Origin: a virus
Virus record (IMG/VR): IMGVR_UViG_3300031565_000064
Coordinates: 1-47,753 of that record
Strand: one strand, 5' to 3'
DNA length: 47,753 nucleotides
In this document: positions 38,918 through 46,814 of the stretch, piece after piece
Layout: the number at the start of each line of letters is the position of its first letter
Position numbering within the stretch: position 1 is the first letter of the stretch
Position numbers and translations under genes: made by a program
Notes under the pieces: generated by a model
What the model was told of the DNA's origin: nothing
The model's database searches: none
Seen by the model: the letters and a program-made list of their open reading frames with translations, nothing else

Positions 38918-39667
38918 ATGATAGAACAAAAAAATGAAGTATTAGTAAAAGAAACAGAAGTGTTGCAGACGGCAACAATGGATACTGACGATATAATTTC
39001 TAGTGCAGAAAGGCGTATTGCTAATTTACAAAAGGTTATAGGTCTTGCATTGAAAATAACAAATAAAAATGATTGGGTGGATATGCACGGAAATCCATAT
39101 TTGACTGGAAGTGGTGCTCAAAAGATAGCTCGTCTATTTGGTGTATGTTGGCGAGAGATGAAAACAGAAAAAAACATATCTGACGATGAAAACGGACAAT
39201 TTTATTTTTACAAAACAATTGGACTTTTTTATTTAAAAGGTAAAAATGATTTAGTTGAGGCGGTAGGTACTTGCTCTCAAAAAGACCAATTTTTTGCAAA
39301 ATCTGGTGGGGTTATGAAACCAAAAAGTGAGATAGACGAAACTAACATTATGAAGGCAAGCGTAACAAATTGTATTTCAAATGGGATAACTTCACTTTTG
39401 GGATTAAAAAATTTAACTTGGGAACAAGTGAAATCAGGTGGAATAAATCAATCTCAAACAGCCTCTGTTAACTTTGCAACAGGCGGGGCAGGTGGTGGTA
39501 AAATAAGTGTACCACAGCAAAAAAGATTATTTGCCATAGCAAAAAAAGCGGGAAAAACAGATGAGCAAATAAAGCAATATCTTACTGATTTAGGTATAGA
39601 ACACACTAGAGATATAAGCACTGGAAACGAATATAAAGAAATAGTAAAGTGGGCAGAAACAAAATGA
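38918..39667 (+). CDS. Putative single-strand annealing / recombination protein
   Basis: 249 residues from ATG 38918 (GGAGGT 10 bases upstream; the ATG 21 bases earlier lies before that site). Segments LQKVIGLALKITNKNDWVDMHG, YLTGSGAQKIARLFGVCW and IMKASVTNCISNGITSLLGL recall phage recombination proteins that often pair with a RecB/Cas4-like nuclease, as here. The C-terminal 60 residues (PQQKRLFAIAKKAGK, QIKQYL) look like a separate helical domain. Family name not certain; function inferred from partner. Confidence 0.5.
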   Translation: MIEQKNEVLVKETEVLQTATMDTDDIISSAERRIANLQKVIGLALKITNKNDWVDMHGNPYLTGSGAQKIARLFGVCWREMKTEKNISDDENGQFYFYKTIGLFYLKGKNDLVEAVGTCSQKDQFFAKSGGVMKPKSEIDETNIMKASVTNCISNGITSLLGLKNLTWEQVKSGGINQSQTASVNFATGGAGGGKISVPQQKRLFAIAKKAGKTDEQIKQYLTDLGIEHTRDISTGNEYKEIVKWAETK

Positions 39668-40635
39668 GCTATGAATTAACAGAAAAACTAATTAATGAAA
39701 TTGCAGAAAATAGAAAGCGGGTTTTAAATTCCAAAATAACCCGCTATCCCCGCAATAATTTTATTGCAAGCGATATACACGAATGTGATAGGTATATGGT
39801 TTATTCTATTTTAAATTGGAAGGATAGACCATTACATAATGAGGGTTTACAGGCTATTTTTGATGCGGGAAACAAAGAGGAAAAAAACATAAAAGCAATA
39901 TTAGCTGAATGTGGTTACGATGTAATACATCAACAGACACCATTTGAGATAAAAAACAAATTAGGTGAGATGTTTTGCAGGGGAAATATTGATGGTGCTA
40001 TTTCTTTCCAAAGACAAGTTATTCCATTTGAAGCTAAATCAATGCATCCTAATATATTTGCAGGGATAAAAACTATAGATGACTTTCAAAAAAAACCTCA
40101 CTTGAGAAAATATTTAAAACAAATGCAATTATATTTATATGGTAAAGAAAAAGAGGCTGGATTGTTTATATTGTCTGATTTTAGGCAAATTAAATTACTC
40201 CCTGTGGCTTTAGATTTGGCAGAATGCGAGTGGATAGTTGGCAGACTTGAGCGATTATGGAAAAATGTTAAATCAAAAGAATTACCACCACAAGTAGATT
40301 ATGCAAAAGGACTTTGTAATCAATGCTCTTTTAAACATATTTGTCTACCTGAAGTTAAAAATGAGGGTGCGAAATTTATTGAAAATGAGGAATTGGAAGC
40401 CTCTTTAGAACGCAGAGAAGAAATAAAACCTATTGTAAAAGAATATGGCGAAATAGATAAATCCATAAAAGAAAACTTTAGAGAAATAGAGCAAGTTTTT
40501 GTAGGTAAAAATTGGCAGATATCAGGAAAAAAACAAATTAGAAAAAGTGTAGATACTAATGCTTTACCTGATGAAATAAAAGAAAAATATACTGTTGAAA
40601 AAGAAACTTGGATAACTAAAATAGTTAAGTTGTAA
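39664..40635 (+). CDS. Cas4-like PD-(D/E)XK nuclease with Fe-S cysteines
   Basis: 323 residues from ATG 39664, coupled to the upstream gene by ATGA. Nuclease core: GNIDGAI (Asp), PFEAKSMH (E-x-K), KQMQLYLYG (Q-x-x-x-Y). One Cys near the N-terminus (IHECDRYMVY) and three near 225-235 (LCNQCSFKHIC) are the iron-sulphur ligands of Cas4/AddB-type nucleases. The C-terminal helical part (KEYGEIDKSIKENF) may bind DNA or its partner. Likely the 5'-3' exonuclease of a recombination pair. Confidence 0.8.
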   Translation: MSYELTEKLINEIAENRKRVLNSKITRYPRNNFIASDIHECDRYMVYSILNWKDRPLHNEGLQAIFDAGNKEEKNIKAILAECGYDVIHQQTPFEIKNKLGEMFCRGNIDGAISFQRQVIPFEAKSMHPNIFAGIKTIDDFQKKPHLRKYLKQMQLYLYGKEKEAGLFILSDFRQIKLLPVALDLAECEWIVGRLERLWKNVKSKELPPQVDYAKGLCNQCSFKHICLPEVKNEGAKFIENEELEASLERREEIKPIVKEYGEIDKSIKENFREIEQVFVGKNWQISGKKQIRKSVDTNALPDEIKEKYTVEKETWITKIVKL

Positions 40636-40658
40636 ATTTTTTACATGGAGCTTTTAAA

Positions 40659-40976
40659 ATGCAAAAACAAATAAATCCAAATCAGTTAAATTTGATTGAC
40701 AATACATATCACGGAGAAATACCTGTAAAGTTTTTTGGAAGTGATTTAACTAAAATTGACGAACATAGATTGACTGGTAATTTAAAAAAAGTATTTGATG
40801 TTTTACTTAAAATTGGTTGGCACACAAACGAACAGTTATATTCCGAAACTGGTATTTTTCAATGCGATAGATATCGTAGATATATTTTAGAGGGTAGAAT
40901 ATCAGGTTATACAATAGAAAAAAAGAATTTTAGAAATGGTGTTTTTGAATATAGAATAGTTAAACTTTTAAAATAA
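40659..40976 (+). CDS. 105-residue winged-helix-like protein
   Basis: IDEHRLTGNLKKVFDVLLKIGWHTNEQLYSETGI followed by RYRRYILEGRISGYTIEKK reads as a helix-turn-helix with a wing. May bind DNA near the recombination genes. ATGGAGC site. Confidence 0.55.
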   Translation: MQKQINPNQLNLIDNTYHGEIPVKFFGSDLTKIDEHRLTGNLKKVFDVLLKIGWHTNEQLYSETGIFQCDRYRRYILEGRISGYTIEKKNFRNGVFEYRIVKLLK

Positions 40977-40989
40977 AGGAGTGTGAAAA

Positions 40990-41181
40990 ATGCAAGACAT
41001 ATATAAAAAGGCTAAACCAAAAGACGATAGAAGTGTAGACGAAATAATGCAAAATATTAAAAGAATGGGAGACTGCTTAATAGCTTCATTTGGATATAAA
41101 AGTTGGAAAGATATACCAAAGCTTGAAACTAAAAAAACAGACGAAAAACAATTACCTAAACTGTGGACTGTTGTCTACTAA
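40990..41181 (+). CDS. 63-residue hypothetical protein
   Basis: AAAGGAGTGTGAAAA site. Charged helical N-terminus (YKKAKPKDDRSVDEIMQNIKR) with SFGYKSWKDIPKLE. Not recognised. Confidence 0.5.
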   Translation: MQDIYKKAKPKDDRSVDEIMQNIKRMGDCLIASFGYKSWKDIPKLETKKTDEKQLPKLWTVVY

Positions 41182-41256
41182 TTTTAAACAAATTAGTAGC
41201 AATTAGTAGTTGATATTTTAAAATGGTGCAATTACACCAATTAAGGAGACTAAAAA
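41182..41256 (+). other. Short spacer with a small hairpin
   Basis: Two copies of AATTAGTAG and a GGTG-CAATTA-CACC hairpin just before the AAGGAGAC ribosome site. Could be an operator; no repressor known. Confidence 0.3.
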
Positions 41257-41619
41257 ATGACGATAGATGAGATTGTTAAGGAATTAGAGGAAAATTTTGA
41301 AATAGAAGACGATGATGGGTATGGTTGTACCTCTGTGCCGTTTGATATAGACGAAGTAAAGCATTCAAAAAAGGTAGGTGTAAATTTAAGAAACTGGCTC
41401 AAGGAAAAGCTAACCGAGTATGGAAAGCAGAGGGAAAAAGAAATTTATATTTCTATTTTGAAAAAAAATGTAAAAATTGATGAAGCTATTTTTGAAAATC
41501 AAGATACTTGTTGGAAAGAACTTAAATTGTATTCCAACGAAGCTAGATGTGCGAGTAATGCGTTGGATGAAATAAACACATTTTGCGAGCAAAAACTCAA
41601 AGAACTGGAGGGGGAATGA
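41257..41619 (+). CDS. 120-residue hypothetical protein
   Basis: AAGGAGACTAAAAA site. Acidic, helical: IDEIVKELEENFEIEDDDGYGC, LRNWLKEKLTEYGKQREKEIY. Four Cys, none paired as a ribbon. Overlaps the next start by ATGA. Confidence 0.55.
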   Translation: MTIDEIVKELEENFEIEDDDGYGCTSVPFDIDEVKHSKKVGVNLRNWLKEKLTEYGKQREKEIYISILKKNVKIDEAIFENQDTCWKELKLYSNEARCASNALDEINTFCEQKLKELEGE

Positions 41620-41816
41620 AAAGGAAATATTTCTATTTACATAAAAATGGCGAACTTATAGAGAAGTCTGCTTTTGTGGTTGAGAGCGAGGGAGTGCAAT
41701 CTTATTTCAACAGTCCATTTGTTGTCAAGTTTTGGATAGCTACAACTTTGGAAGATGAAATTAAAATAAAAAAAGAGGCTGATATTTTAAGAAAATTAAA
41801 GGAGCAATCAAAATGA
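41616..41816 (+). CDS. 66-residue hypothetical protein
   Basis: ATG 41616 coupled to the previous gene (GGAGGGGGA-ATGA). KRKYFYLHKNGELIEKSAFVVESEG, then YFNSPFVVKFWIATT: looks like a small alpha/beta phage protein. ATGA overlap downstream. Confidence 0.55.
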   Translation: MKRKYFYLHKNGELIEKSAFVVESEGVQSYFNSPFVVKFWIATTLEDEIKIKKEADILRKLKEQSK

Positions 41817-42004
41817 CCGCACTTGAAAAAAACATTTATGGATTAAAATTACACGAAAGTTTGTTTTTTAAAAATAAACATAGTGAATTTGTAGTTACAA
41901 GGGTTGCGAGTGGTTGGATATATTCTGAACTAACAGACACTGCGATTAGAATTAATACTTTTGTCCCATTTGATAACGAATTTATGGAGGAAAACAACTT
42001 ATGA
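41813..42004 (+). CDS. 63-residue protein with MTALEK start
   Basis: Shares the first six residues (MTALEK) with the next gene, suggesting a local duplication of the start region. GLKLHESLFFKNKHSEFVVTRVASGW. Coupled on both sides by ATGA-type overlaps. Confidence 0.55.
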   Translation: MTALEKNIYGLKLHESLFFKNKHSEFVVTRVASGWIYSELTDTAIRINTFVPFDNEFMEENNL

Positions 42005-42432
42005 CCGCACTTGAAAAGATAGTAGTAGATTTGGAAATGGCAAAAGAATTGCAAAAGTCAGGTATTGACTTTGGGGAGACTGCTTTTGTGTGGGTTATTG
42101 ATACTTTGTTGGCAAAAGAATATCCAAAATTAATATTGCGTAGTAATAAGTTTGCAATCAGAAAAAAAGGGGATGGTTATAAAACAATCCCCGCTCCCAC
42201 AACAAACGAGCTACTTGATTTGTTGCCTCACTTAATTGAAACTAAAAACAATAAGCATACTTTTTATGATTTGCATATTAAAAAGTTAGAAACAGTAGGG
42301 GATAAGACTTCTTCATATATGGTTTTTTATGCTAATTCAAAAGATATTCTTATTTACTACGATATAAAAACACTACTACAAGCATTATCGCTACTATTGC
42401 TATGGTGCAAAAAAGAGGGATATTTAAAATGA
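42001..42432 (+). CDS. Phage ABA-sandwich-like protein
   Basis: 143 residues. KFAIRKKGDGYKTIPAPTTNELLDLLPHLI is typical of small phage proteins with an alpha-beta-alpha sandwich whose function is unknown. Starts MTALEKIV like its neighbour. Overlaps both neighbours by 4 bases. Confidence 0.55.
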   Translation: MTALEKIVVDLEMAKELQKSGIDFGETAFVWVIDTLLAKEYPKLILRSNKFAIRKKGDGYKTIPAPTTNELLDLLPHLIETKNNKHTFYDLHIKKLETVGDKTSSYMVFYANSKDILIYYDIKTLLQALSLLLLWCKKEGYLK

Positions 42433-42599
42433 TAAAAAGACTTATTTGTGTTGTTTTCGGTCATAGTTTTGAGCCAATATCTTGTCTGCGAAAAAAAACT
42501 AATGGCAATTTAAGATATTTAGATAACAAAAATATGATAATTTCATTTTGTCCCGACTGTAATAAAATAAAAATTGTTTTAGAAAAGAGGATTAAATAA
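42429..42599 (+). CDS. 56-residue Cys-containing protein
   Basis: ATG 42429 coupled (ATGA). IKRLICVVFGHSFEPISC followed by SFCPDCNKIK: the GH and CPDC pattern is common in tiny phage zinc-binding proteins. Stop overlaps the next ATG by one base. Confidence 0.55.
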   Translation: MIKRLICVVFGHSFEPISCLRKKTNGNLRYLDNKNMIISFCPDCNKIKIVLEKRIK

Positions 42600-42790
42600 T
42601 GGCATACTTAAACTACGGAAATTTCGGCAACACAAGTATTATGATACAACCGCCTGAAAGTGGGTACGAGTGCGATAAATGCAATTGTACTTATGCAGAA
42701 GAGGCAGAGTGGGGTTGCGAGTGCAATTGCCACTATAGTAGTGAACCTGATGCAATGGATATGGCAAAGGAGGCTAAAAATGAAAAATAG
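42599..42790 (+). CDS. 63-residue Cys-rich protein
   Basis: Contains GYECDKCNCTYAEEAEWGCECNCHYS: six Cys and one His in 22 residues, a probable zinc site. Acidic tail. Coupled to both neighbours. Confidence 0.55.
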   Translation: MAYLNYGNFGNTSIMIQPPESGYECDKCNCTYAEEAEWGCECNCHYSSEPDAMDMAKEAKNEK

Positions 42791-43205
42791 ATTAAAGTTT
42801 AGGGCTTGGAGTTTTGAAAAAGAAAAAATGATTTATAATGTTTTTCCTATAAACAATATAGCTCACGCAGTTACAGCAGAGGATTGCGATTTTGGAACTG
42901 GAAAAGGAACTTTCAAAATGCACACAACAACCAATGACAGAAAGTGTCCTTTAATGCAGTCCACTGGCTTAATAGACAAGAACGGAAATGAGATTTATGA
43001 GGGGGATGTTTTAAGGGGATATTTTAATATAGATGATGTGGAAAATCATATTTATTTGCAACTCACTGAAAAAGAAAAAAAGAACTGCTATAAAATATTT
43101 TTAGTAGATAACATACATTTTGGATACTCGTATCCAATTCCTGAAATTTTAGAAATAATTGGAAACCGCTTTGAAAACCCCGAACTTTTGGAGGCAGTGA
43201 AATGA
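42780..43205 (+). CDS. YopX-family protein
   Basis: 141 residues from ATG 42780 behind AAAGGAGGCTAAAA. The layout RLKFRAWSFEKEKMIYN, then MQSTGLIDKNGNEIYEGDVLRGY and VLEIIGN-type ending (PEILEIIGNRFENPELL) is diagnostic of the YopX family of small phage beta proteins (function unknown). ATGA overlap with the next gene. Confidence 0.85.
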   Translation: MKNRLKFRAWSFEKEKMIYNVFPINNIAHAVTAEDCDFGTGKGTFKMHTTTNDRKCPLMQSTGLIDKNGNEIYEGDVLRGYFNIDDVENHIYLQLTEKEKKNCYKIFLVDNIHFGYSYPIPEILEIIGNRFENPELLEAVK

Positions 43206-43345
43206 AAGAAGAATGCTGTTTAAATTGTTGCTGGTATCAAAAATTTAATAAATTTGAGTGTGGTCGTTTTCCTGATGGAACAACTATACAGTTTGCAGAT
43301 AGACATTGTTGTGGGGAATTTAATTTATTTAAGGTGGTGGAATAA
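43202..43345 (+). CDS. 47-residue Cys-rich protein
   Basis: EECCLNCCWYQKFNKFECGRFPDG ... HCCGEF: seven Cys. A zinc-binding mini-protein seems likely. Coupled to the YopX gene; the next ATG follows the stop directly. Confidence 0.55.
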   Translation: MKEECCLNCCWYQKFNKFECGRFPDGTTIQFADRHCCGEFNLFKVVE

Positions 43346-43648
43346 ATGATTAAAAAAATGTGGGTTATAAGAGAAATTGACACAAAGATTTTGAAAGTGA
43401 TGAATAAAAATAAATTTAAGGTTAAAACACTAAGTCATTTGGGTTACAACAAATATATTATTGATAATCATAATAATTATAATATAAAAGACTACGAGCA
43501 AATTCCTGTTTTCGTAACAGACGAAGACCCTTTAATTTTATTAAGGGAATGTCAAAGTAAGATTTCTGTTACAAGCCCACCTACTATAAGAGGGCTTTGC
43601 GAAGCAATAGATAAAACAATCAAAAACTGGGATGATAAAACTAAATGA
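43346..43648 (+). CDS. 100-residue hypothetical protein
   Basis: Basic N-terminal half with KFKVKTLSHLGYNKYIIDNHNN, then VFVTDEDPLILLRECQSKI. The last 25 bases of the gene recur at 44736-44761 as part of a rearranged segment. AAGGTGGTGG site. Confidence 0.55.
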   Translation: MIKKMWVIREIDTKILKVMNKNKFKVKTLSHLGYNKYIIDNHNNYNIKDYEQIPVFVTDEDPLILLRECQSKISVTSPPTIRGLCEAIDKTIKNWDDKTK

Positions 43649-43782
43649 TATTGAAATGCTTAAACGAAAACTGCCAAGAAAGTATAGAAGTGGAGTTAGA
43701 CCAAGATAATTTTATAATTGTTGACTGCCCAAAATGTGATACTGTTATGCAATTCAATGTAGCGGGAGAAATATTGAAATGA
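43645..43782 (+). CDS. 45-residue zinc-ribbon-like protein
   Basis: ILKCLNENCQESIEVEL and VDCPKCDTVMQF give two Cys pairs of a compact ribbon. ATGA coupling on both sides. Confidence 0.55.
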   Translation: MILKCLNENCQESIEVELDQDNFIIVDCPKCDTVMQFNVAGEILK

Positions 43783-43955
43783 CACAAGACCATATGCAGT
43801 CTTTGATAGATTTACTAGATGCAACTAAAATTATGCTAGTTACAGATTTGAAAAAAAACTATGTTACTATTTTAAAAAACATTGCACTTGCAAAAGAATT
43901 ACTAGAAAAATGCAAGGAATTTGAAAAAATAGCAAAGGGGATAGAGATAAAATGA
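43779..43955 (+). CDS. 58-residue helical protein
   Basis: MTQDHMQSLIDLLDATKIM followed by a Lys/Glu/Leu helix. The first 24 bases recur at 44762-44785. Coupled by ATGA. Confidence 0.55.
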   Translation: MTQDHMQSLIDLLDATKIMLVTDLKKNYVTILKNIALAKELLEKCKEFEKIAKGIEIK

Positions 43956-44161
43956 CAAAAACACTTAAATTTAAAGGAAACAATAAACATACTGGCTGGT
44001 CTGTTGGTTTACACGGTATTTGGCATTATTTTAAAAAACATACTTCTGTTTGCGATAATGAGCTTGATTTTGCAATGGATTATATTTTTGTGCCGAAAAT
44101 TTGCAAACACAGTGAAATATGCCCGCAGTGTAGAAAACTTGCAAAGGATAAATTGAAATGA
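43952..44161 (+). CDS. 69-residue Cys/His protein
   Basis: LKFKGNNKHTGWSVGLHGIWHYFKKH and ICKHSEICPQCRKL, a possible zinc site. Coupled to the VRR-NUC gene by ATGA. Confidence 0.55.
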   Translation: MTKTLKFKGNNKHTGWSVGLHGIWHYFKKHTSVCDNELDFAMDYIFVPKICKHSEICPQCRKLAKDKLK

Positions 44162-44553
44162 CAGAACACGATTTTCAAGTCAATATAGTAAATACTTTAA
44201 AACGAATGAATATCTTTGTTTTTGCAGTGCCGAATAGCCAAAGTTTACTTTCAAAAATACCCTATAAACAAAGATTTTTTCTTATGGCATATCTTAAAAG
44301 AGAAGGACTTATGACTGGTGCTAGCGACCTTGTTGTAGTCAGCAATGGCAAAGTGTACTTCGTTGAGATAAAAACCCCCACAGAGTACAAAATAAGCGAT
44401 AAAACAGGTAAAAAAATAATTGCTAAAGCAGGCGGAGTACAATCAAACGAGCAAAAGCACTTCCAATCAGAAGTAGAGAAAGAGGGGTTGCCATATATTT
44501 TGATTGACAGTCATAAAAAGTTTGAAGAGTTTTTAAGCGAGGTGAAAAAATGA
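44158..44553 (+). CDS. VRR-NUC domain nuclease
   Basis: 131 residues. Catalytic layout TEHDFQVNIVNTLKRM (Glu), GASDLVVVSNGKVYFVEIKTP (Asp and E-x-K), and GGVQSNEQKHFQSEVEKEG (Gln) is that of the VRR-NUC PD-(D/E)XK family, which often acts on branched DNA. It may resolve replication or recombination intermediates. Its last 40 bases recur in the rearranged segment at 44789-44828. Confidence 0.85.
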   Translation: MTEHDFQVNIVNTLKRMNIFVFAVPNSQSLLSKIPYKQRFFLMAYLKREGLMTGASDLVVVSNGKVYFVEIKTPTEYKISDKTGKKIIAKAGGVQSNEQKHFQSEVEKEGLPYILIDSHKKFEEFLSEVKK

Positions 44554-44723
44554 AAAAATATAAACATATTTGGATTTATAGTTCATTTGTAAATGTTTCA
44601 GATAATAAAGTGAAAAGAATTTGCAAGTTATGTGGCAAAAAAATGACTGTAAATAAAAATTGTATGTATGGGGAAGAATTTTATGCTGATGTCGTAAAAA
44701 GATTTAAGAAAATTAAGGAGTGA
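44550..44723 (+). CDS. 57-residue protein with one Cys pair
   Basis: YKHIWIYSSFVNVSDNKVKR, ICKLCGKKMTVN: a CxxC zinc knuckle, then a Lys-rich helix. Coupled to VRR-NUC by ATGA. Confidence 0.55.
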   Translation: MKKYKHIWIYSSFVNVSDNKVKRICKLCGKKMTVNKNCMYGEEFYADVVKRFKKIKE

Positions 44724-44727
44724 AACA

Positions 44728-44839
44728 ATGGGACTGAAAAAAACTGGGATGATAAAACTAAATGACACAAGACCATATGCATTCTTTGATTGACAGTCAT
44801 AAAAAGTTTGAAGAGTTTTTAAACGAGGGTTGCTTTTAG
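44728..44839 (+). pseudogene. Mosaic remnant of three nearby gene ends
   Basis: The segment repeats, in order, the end of the 100-residue gene (AACTGGGATGATAAAACTAA, from 43627), the start of the 58-residue gene (ATGACACAAGACCATATGCA, from 43779) and the end of VRR-NUC (TTGATTGACAGTCATAAAAA, from 44502). The only coding products are 21 (ATG 44728) and 25 residues (ATG 44762, MTQDHMHSLIDSHKKFEEFL...), so it looks like a rearrangement scar. Confidence 0.7.
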
Positions 44840-44860
44840 GTATGATTGTACGGAGGACTT

Positions 44861-45037
44861 ATGGATAAATTAATTGCTTTCAATGAAGAAAGTATAAAAA
44901 TAAAAAAAGATTATGAAAAAAACATACAATTTTGTCCAAAATGCAAAAATGAAATGATGCTAAAAGGAGATTGTGAAGAGCCTATGTGTTATTACAGTTG
45001 CAATTGTGGCTATATGACTGAACCATTTTATGTTTAG
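44861..45037 (+). CDS. 58-residue zinc-ribbon-like protein
   Basis: ATG 44861 behind ACGGAGGACTT. FCPKCKNEMMLKGDCEEPMCYYSCNCGY: several Cys pairs. Unknown function. Confidence 0.58.
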   Translation: MDKLIAFNEESIKIKKDYEKNIQFCPKCKNEMMLKGDCEEPMCYYSCNCGYMTEPFYV

Positions 45038-45071
45038 GAGGACTGATGGCTGATAATGCGGAGGTGGTTAG

Positions 45072-45233
45072 ATGAAATTTTGTTGTAAAAAATCAATAAC
45101 AGAAACTATCAATATGTTGTCAAGCAATGATAACGAAAAATACGATATTCTTGCCACTTGTTGTTGTGGTATTAAAATAGGTATCACAACAACTAAAAAG
45201 GAGACTAAAAATGGGACTGAAAACAAAGATTGA
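45072..45233 (+). CDS. 53-residue Cys-rich protein
   Basis: FCCKKSITETINMLSS and ATCCCGIKIGIT give two Cys clusters. The site GCGGAGGTGGTTAG precedes it, overlapping a possible 9-residue ORF (45046-45075). Overlaps the next gene by 23 bases. Confidence 0.5.
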   Translation: MKFCCKKSITETINMLSSNDNEKYDILATCCCGIKIGITTTKKETKNGTENKD

Positions 45234-45429
45234 CACAGGATATAAAGATAAAAATAATAACCCTATTTGCGTAGGGGATAAAATTAAAAAATGGGATAAA
45301 ATAGGTATTGTTATTAAAACCGAACACGAATATTTGATTAAATTAAATAGTGGACTTTTAACTACTTTTCACGATATGGAATATATCGGAAGAAATAATT
45401 TTGAGGTAATCAATGAAAACAAAAAATAA
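45211..45429 (+). CDS. 72-residue beta protein (YopX-like core?)
   Basis: AAAAAGGAGACTAAAA site. NPICVGDKIKKWDKIGIVIKTEHEYLIKLNSGLL resembles the small beta barrel of YopX/KOW-like phage proteins; not conclusive. Overlaps the next gene by 17 bases. Confidence 0.55.
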   Translation: MGLKTKIDTGYKDKNNNPICVGDKIKKWDKIGIVIKTEHEYLIKLNSGLLTTFHDMEYIGRNNFEVINENKK

Positions 45430-45553
45430 AATATGCTCTATTAAATGCGAGATTTGCGATGGGCGGGGGAAATATTTTGATAAAAAACATATAGAGCATA
45501 ATTGTGGAAAATGCAACGGAAAGGGGTTTTATGCAAAACGAAAACAACAATAA
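45413..45553 (+). CDS. 46-residue DnaJ-type zinc-finger protein
   Basis: Two CxxCxGxG-type motifs, CEICDGRGK and CGKCNGKGF, the pattern of the DnaJ Cys-rich domain. Such tiny proteins are common in phages and host operons; partner unknown. Overlaps both neighbours. Confidence 0.6.
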   Translation: MKTKNKICSIKCEICDGRGKYFDKKHIEHNCGKCNGKGFYAKRKQQ

Positions 45554-45731
45554 AAAAAACGGATTTGAGTACAATTTAGCAACAAATTTGGCTGAAATAA
45601 TTAAAAAATATAAATTTTCTTATAGTTACATTCAGCTAGATTTTGTAAACAAAAGCAACAAAAAAATATCTGGTCAAACTACTTTCTTTTTAGATAGTCA
45701 GGGAAATTTAAAAAACGGAGGTAAGGAATGA
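45531..45731 (+). CDS. 66-residue hypothetical protein
   Basis: ATG 45531 (GGAAAGGGG site inside the previous gene). FEYNLATNLAEIIKKYKFSYSYIQLDF, then SGQTTFFLDSQGNLK. Coupled to the next gene by ATGA. Confidence 0.55.
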   Translation: MQNENNNKKNGFEYNLATNLAEIIKKYKFSYSYIQLDFVNKSNKKISGQTTFFLDSQGNLKNGGKE

Positions 45732-46054
45732 ATTATTTTTTATTATTTAAGGAATTTTTTAGAGATATAAAAAAGTATTTTGAATATTTATTTAAAAAAG
45801 ATTGTAGTAATGATATTGAACCCCATTATACTATTATTGCTAAAGATGTAAATTTTCCAAATGCAACTTTTACAAATGGCAAAAAAATCCCAACTACAAC
45901 AGTTAAAACTGAACTTACAAAAGTTGAAACTATAATTGGATTTTCTAAAGTTAAACCTACACTATTTGAAATTGTATTTGAAACGCATAAATTTAAGGAA
46001 GCTAGAATTGTATCATTAAATAGAAAACACACTAAAGTTAACGGGGATAAATAA
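45728..46054 (+). CDS. 108-residue hypothetical protein
   Basis: Aromatic, basic N-terminus (YFLLFKEFFRDIKKYFEYLFKK), then a Thr/Lys-rich beta part (TTTVKTELTKVETIIGFSKV). AGGTAAGG site. The stop overlaps the next ATG. Confidence 0.55.
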   Translation: MNYFLLFKEFFRDIKKYFEYLFKKDCSNDIEPHYTIIAKDVNFPNATFTNGKKIPTTTVKTELTKVETIIGFSKVKPTLFEIVFETHKFKEARIVSLNRKHTKVNGDK

Positions 46055-46263
46055 TGCCAACAATAAAAATTAAGTTAAAAGACCCGAAATATTGTCAAAT
46101 GGAAGATATGACAGATTGCATTTGTCTTATGCTTTGGAAAACATCGGAGCGAATGGGTATGGCTTGTAAAGCATTGAGTACTAAAGATAATATAATTTGG
46201 TTAGAAACAGAGAATGGTAAAAGTAAACGCCCACAAGCCTGCATAGATAAATTCGGGGAGTGA
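46054..46263 (+). CDS. 69-residue hypothetical protein
   Basis: TIKIKLKDPKYCQMEDMTDCICLMLW, MACKALSTKDNIIWLETENG. Basic, mixed alpha/beta. Coupled to the previous gene (TAATG). Confidence 0.55.
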   Translation: MPTIKIKLKDPKYCQMEDMTDCICLMLWKTSERMGMACKALSTKDNIIWLETENGKSKRPQACIDKFGE

Positions 46264-46267
46264 AAAA

Positions 46268-46465
46268 ATGAAAATATTTATACAAACCAAAAAAGAAATT
46301 ATTATGCTTAATTTACTCGTAGCATTGGTAACTTTTTTTGCAACATATATAATCTTTTTATCTATAAGAATAAATCCTATAGTTATTAATTGCAAATATA
46401 ACATAGATGGAACTTTAGATTTTTCAAGCGGTAAGTATAAAATAAGTTATAAAACGGAGGATTAA
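46268..46465 (+). CDS. 65-residue membrane protein
   Basis: One membrane helix (LNLLVALVTFFATYIIFL) after a basic start, then a short polar segment. GGGGAGTGAAAA site. Confidence 0.55.
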   Translation: MKIFIQTKKEIIMLNLLVALVTFFATYIIFLSIRINPIVINCKYNIDGTLDFSSGKYKISYKTED

Positions 46466-46468
46466 ATT

Positions 46469-46708
46469 ATGAAAATTATAATATATAAATGCGATATTTG
46501 CGGGGATATTTTAAGCGATGAAAGTATAGAGCCTAAAATAGCAAAAGCTCATATTAACATAAAGAACCCTGATACTTTTCGTTTATCAGTTACAAATGAA
46601 AATGGAACTTGGATAAACAAAAGATTAAATTATGCCAAAAGCAACAGATGCATAGAACAGCAGTATTGCATACATTGTTTGATAGAAAAACTAAAAGAGT
46701 TGATATAA
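46469..46708 (+). CDS. 79-residue zinc-ribbon protein
   Basis: YKCDICGDILSD and QQYCIHCLIEKLKEL are the two knuckles of a treble-clef or ribbon, with a beta middle. GGAGG site. Last gene before the terminator at 46786. Confidence 0.6.
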   Translation: MKIIIYKCDICGDILSDESIEPKIAKAHINIKNPDTFRLSVTNENGTWINKRLNYAKSNRCIEQQYCIHCLIEKLKELI

Positions 46709-46785
46709 CCCTTTTAATTTACTAGAATATTAATATGAATATTTTTTATAATAAAAATATTTTTAAAAAAAACATATTTAACTTT

Positions 46786-46809
46786 AGCAGGTTAGTGCCT
46801 GCTTTTTTT
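46786..46809 (+). terminator. Rho-independent terminator
   Basis: AGCAGG (46786-46791) and CCTGCT (46798-46803) with a TTAGTG loop and a run of seven T. Ends the small-gene operon. Confidence 0.85.
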
Positions 46810-46814
46810 ATTTT

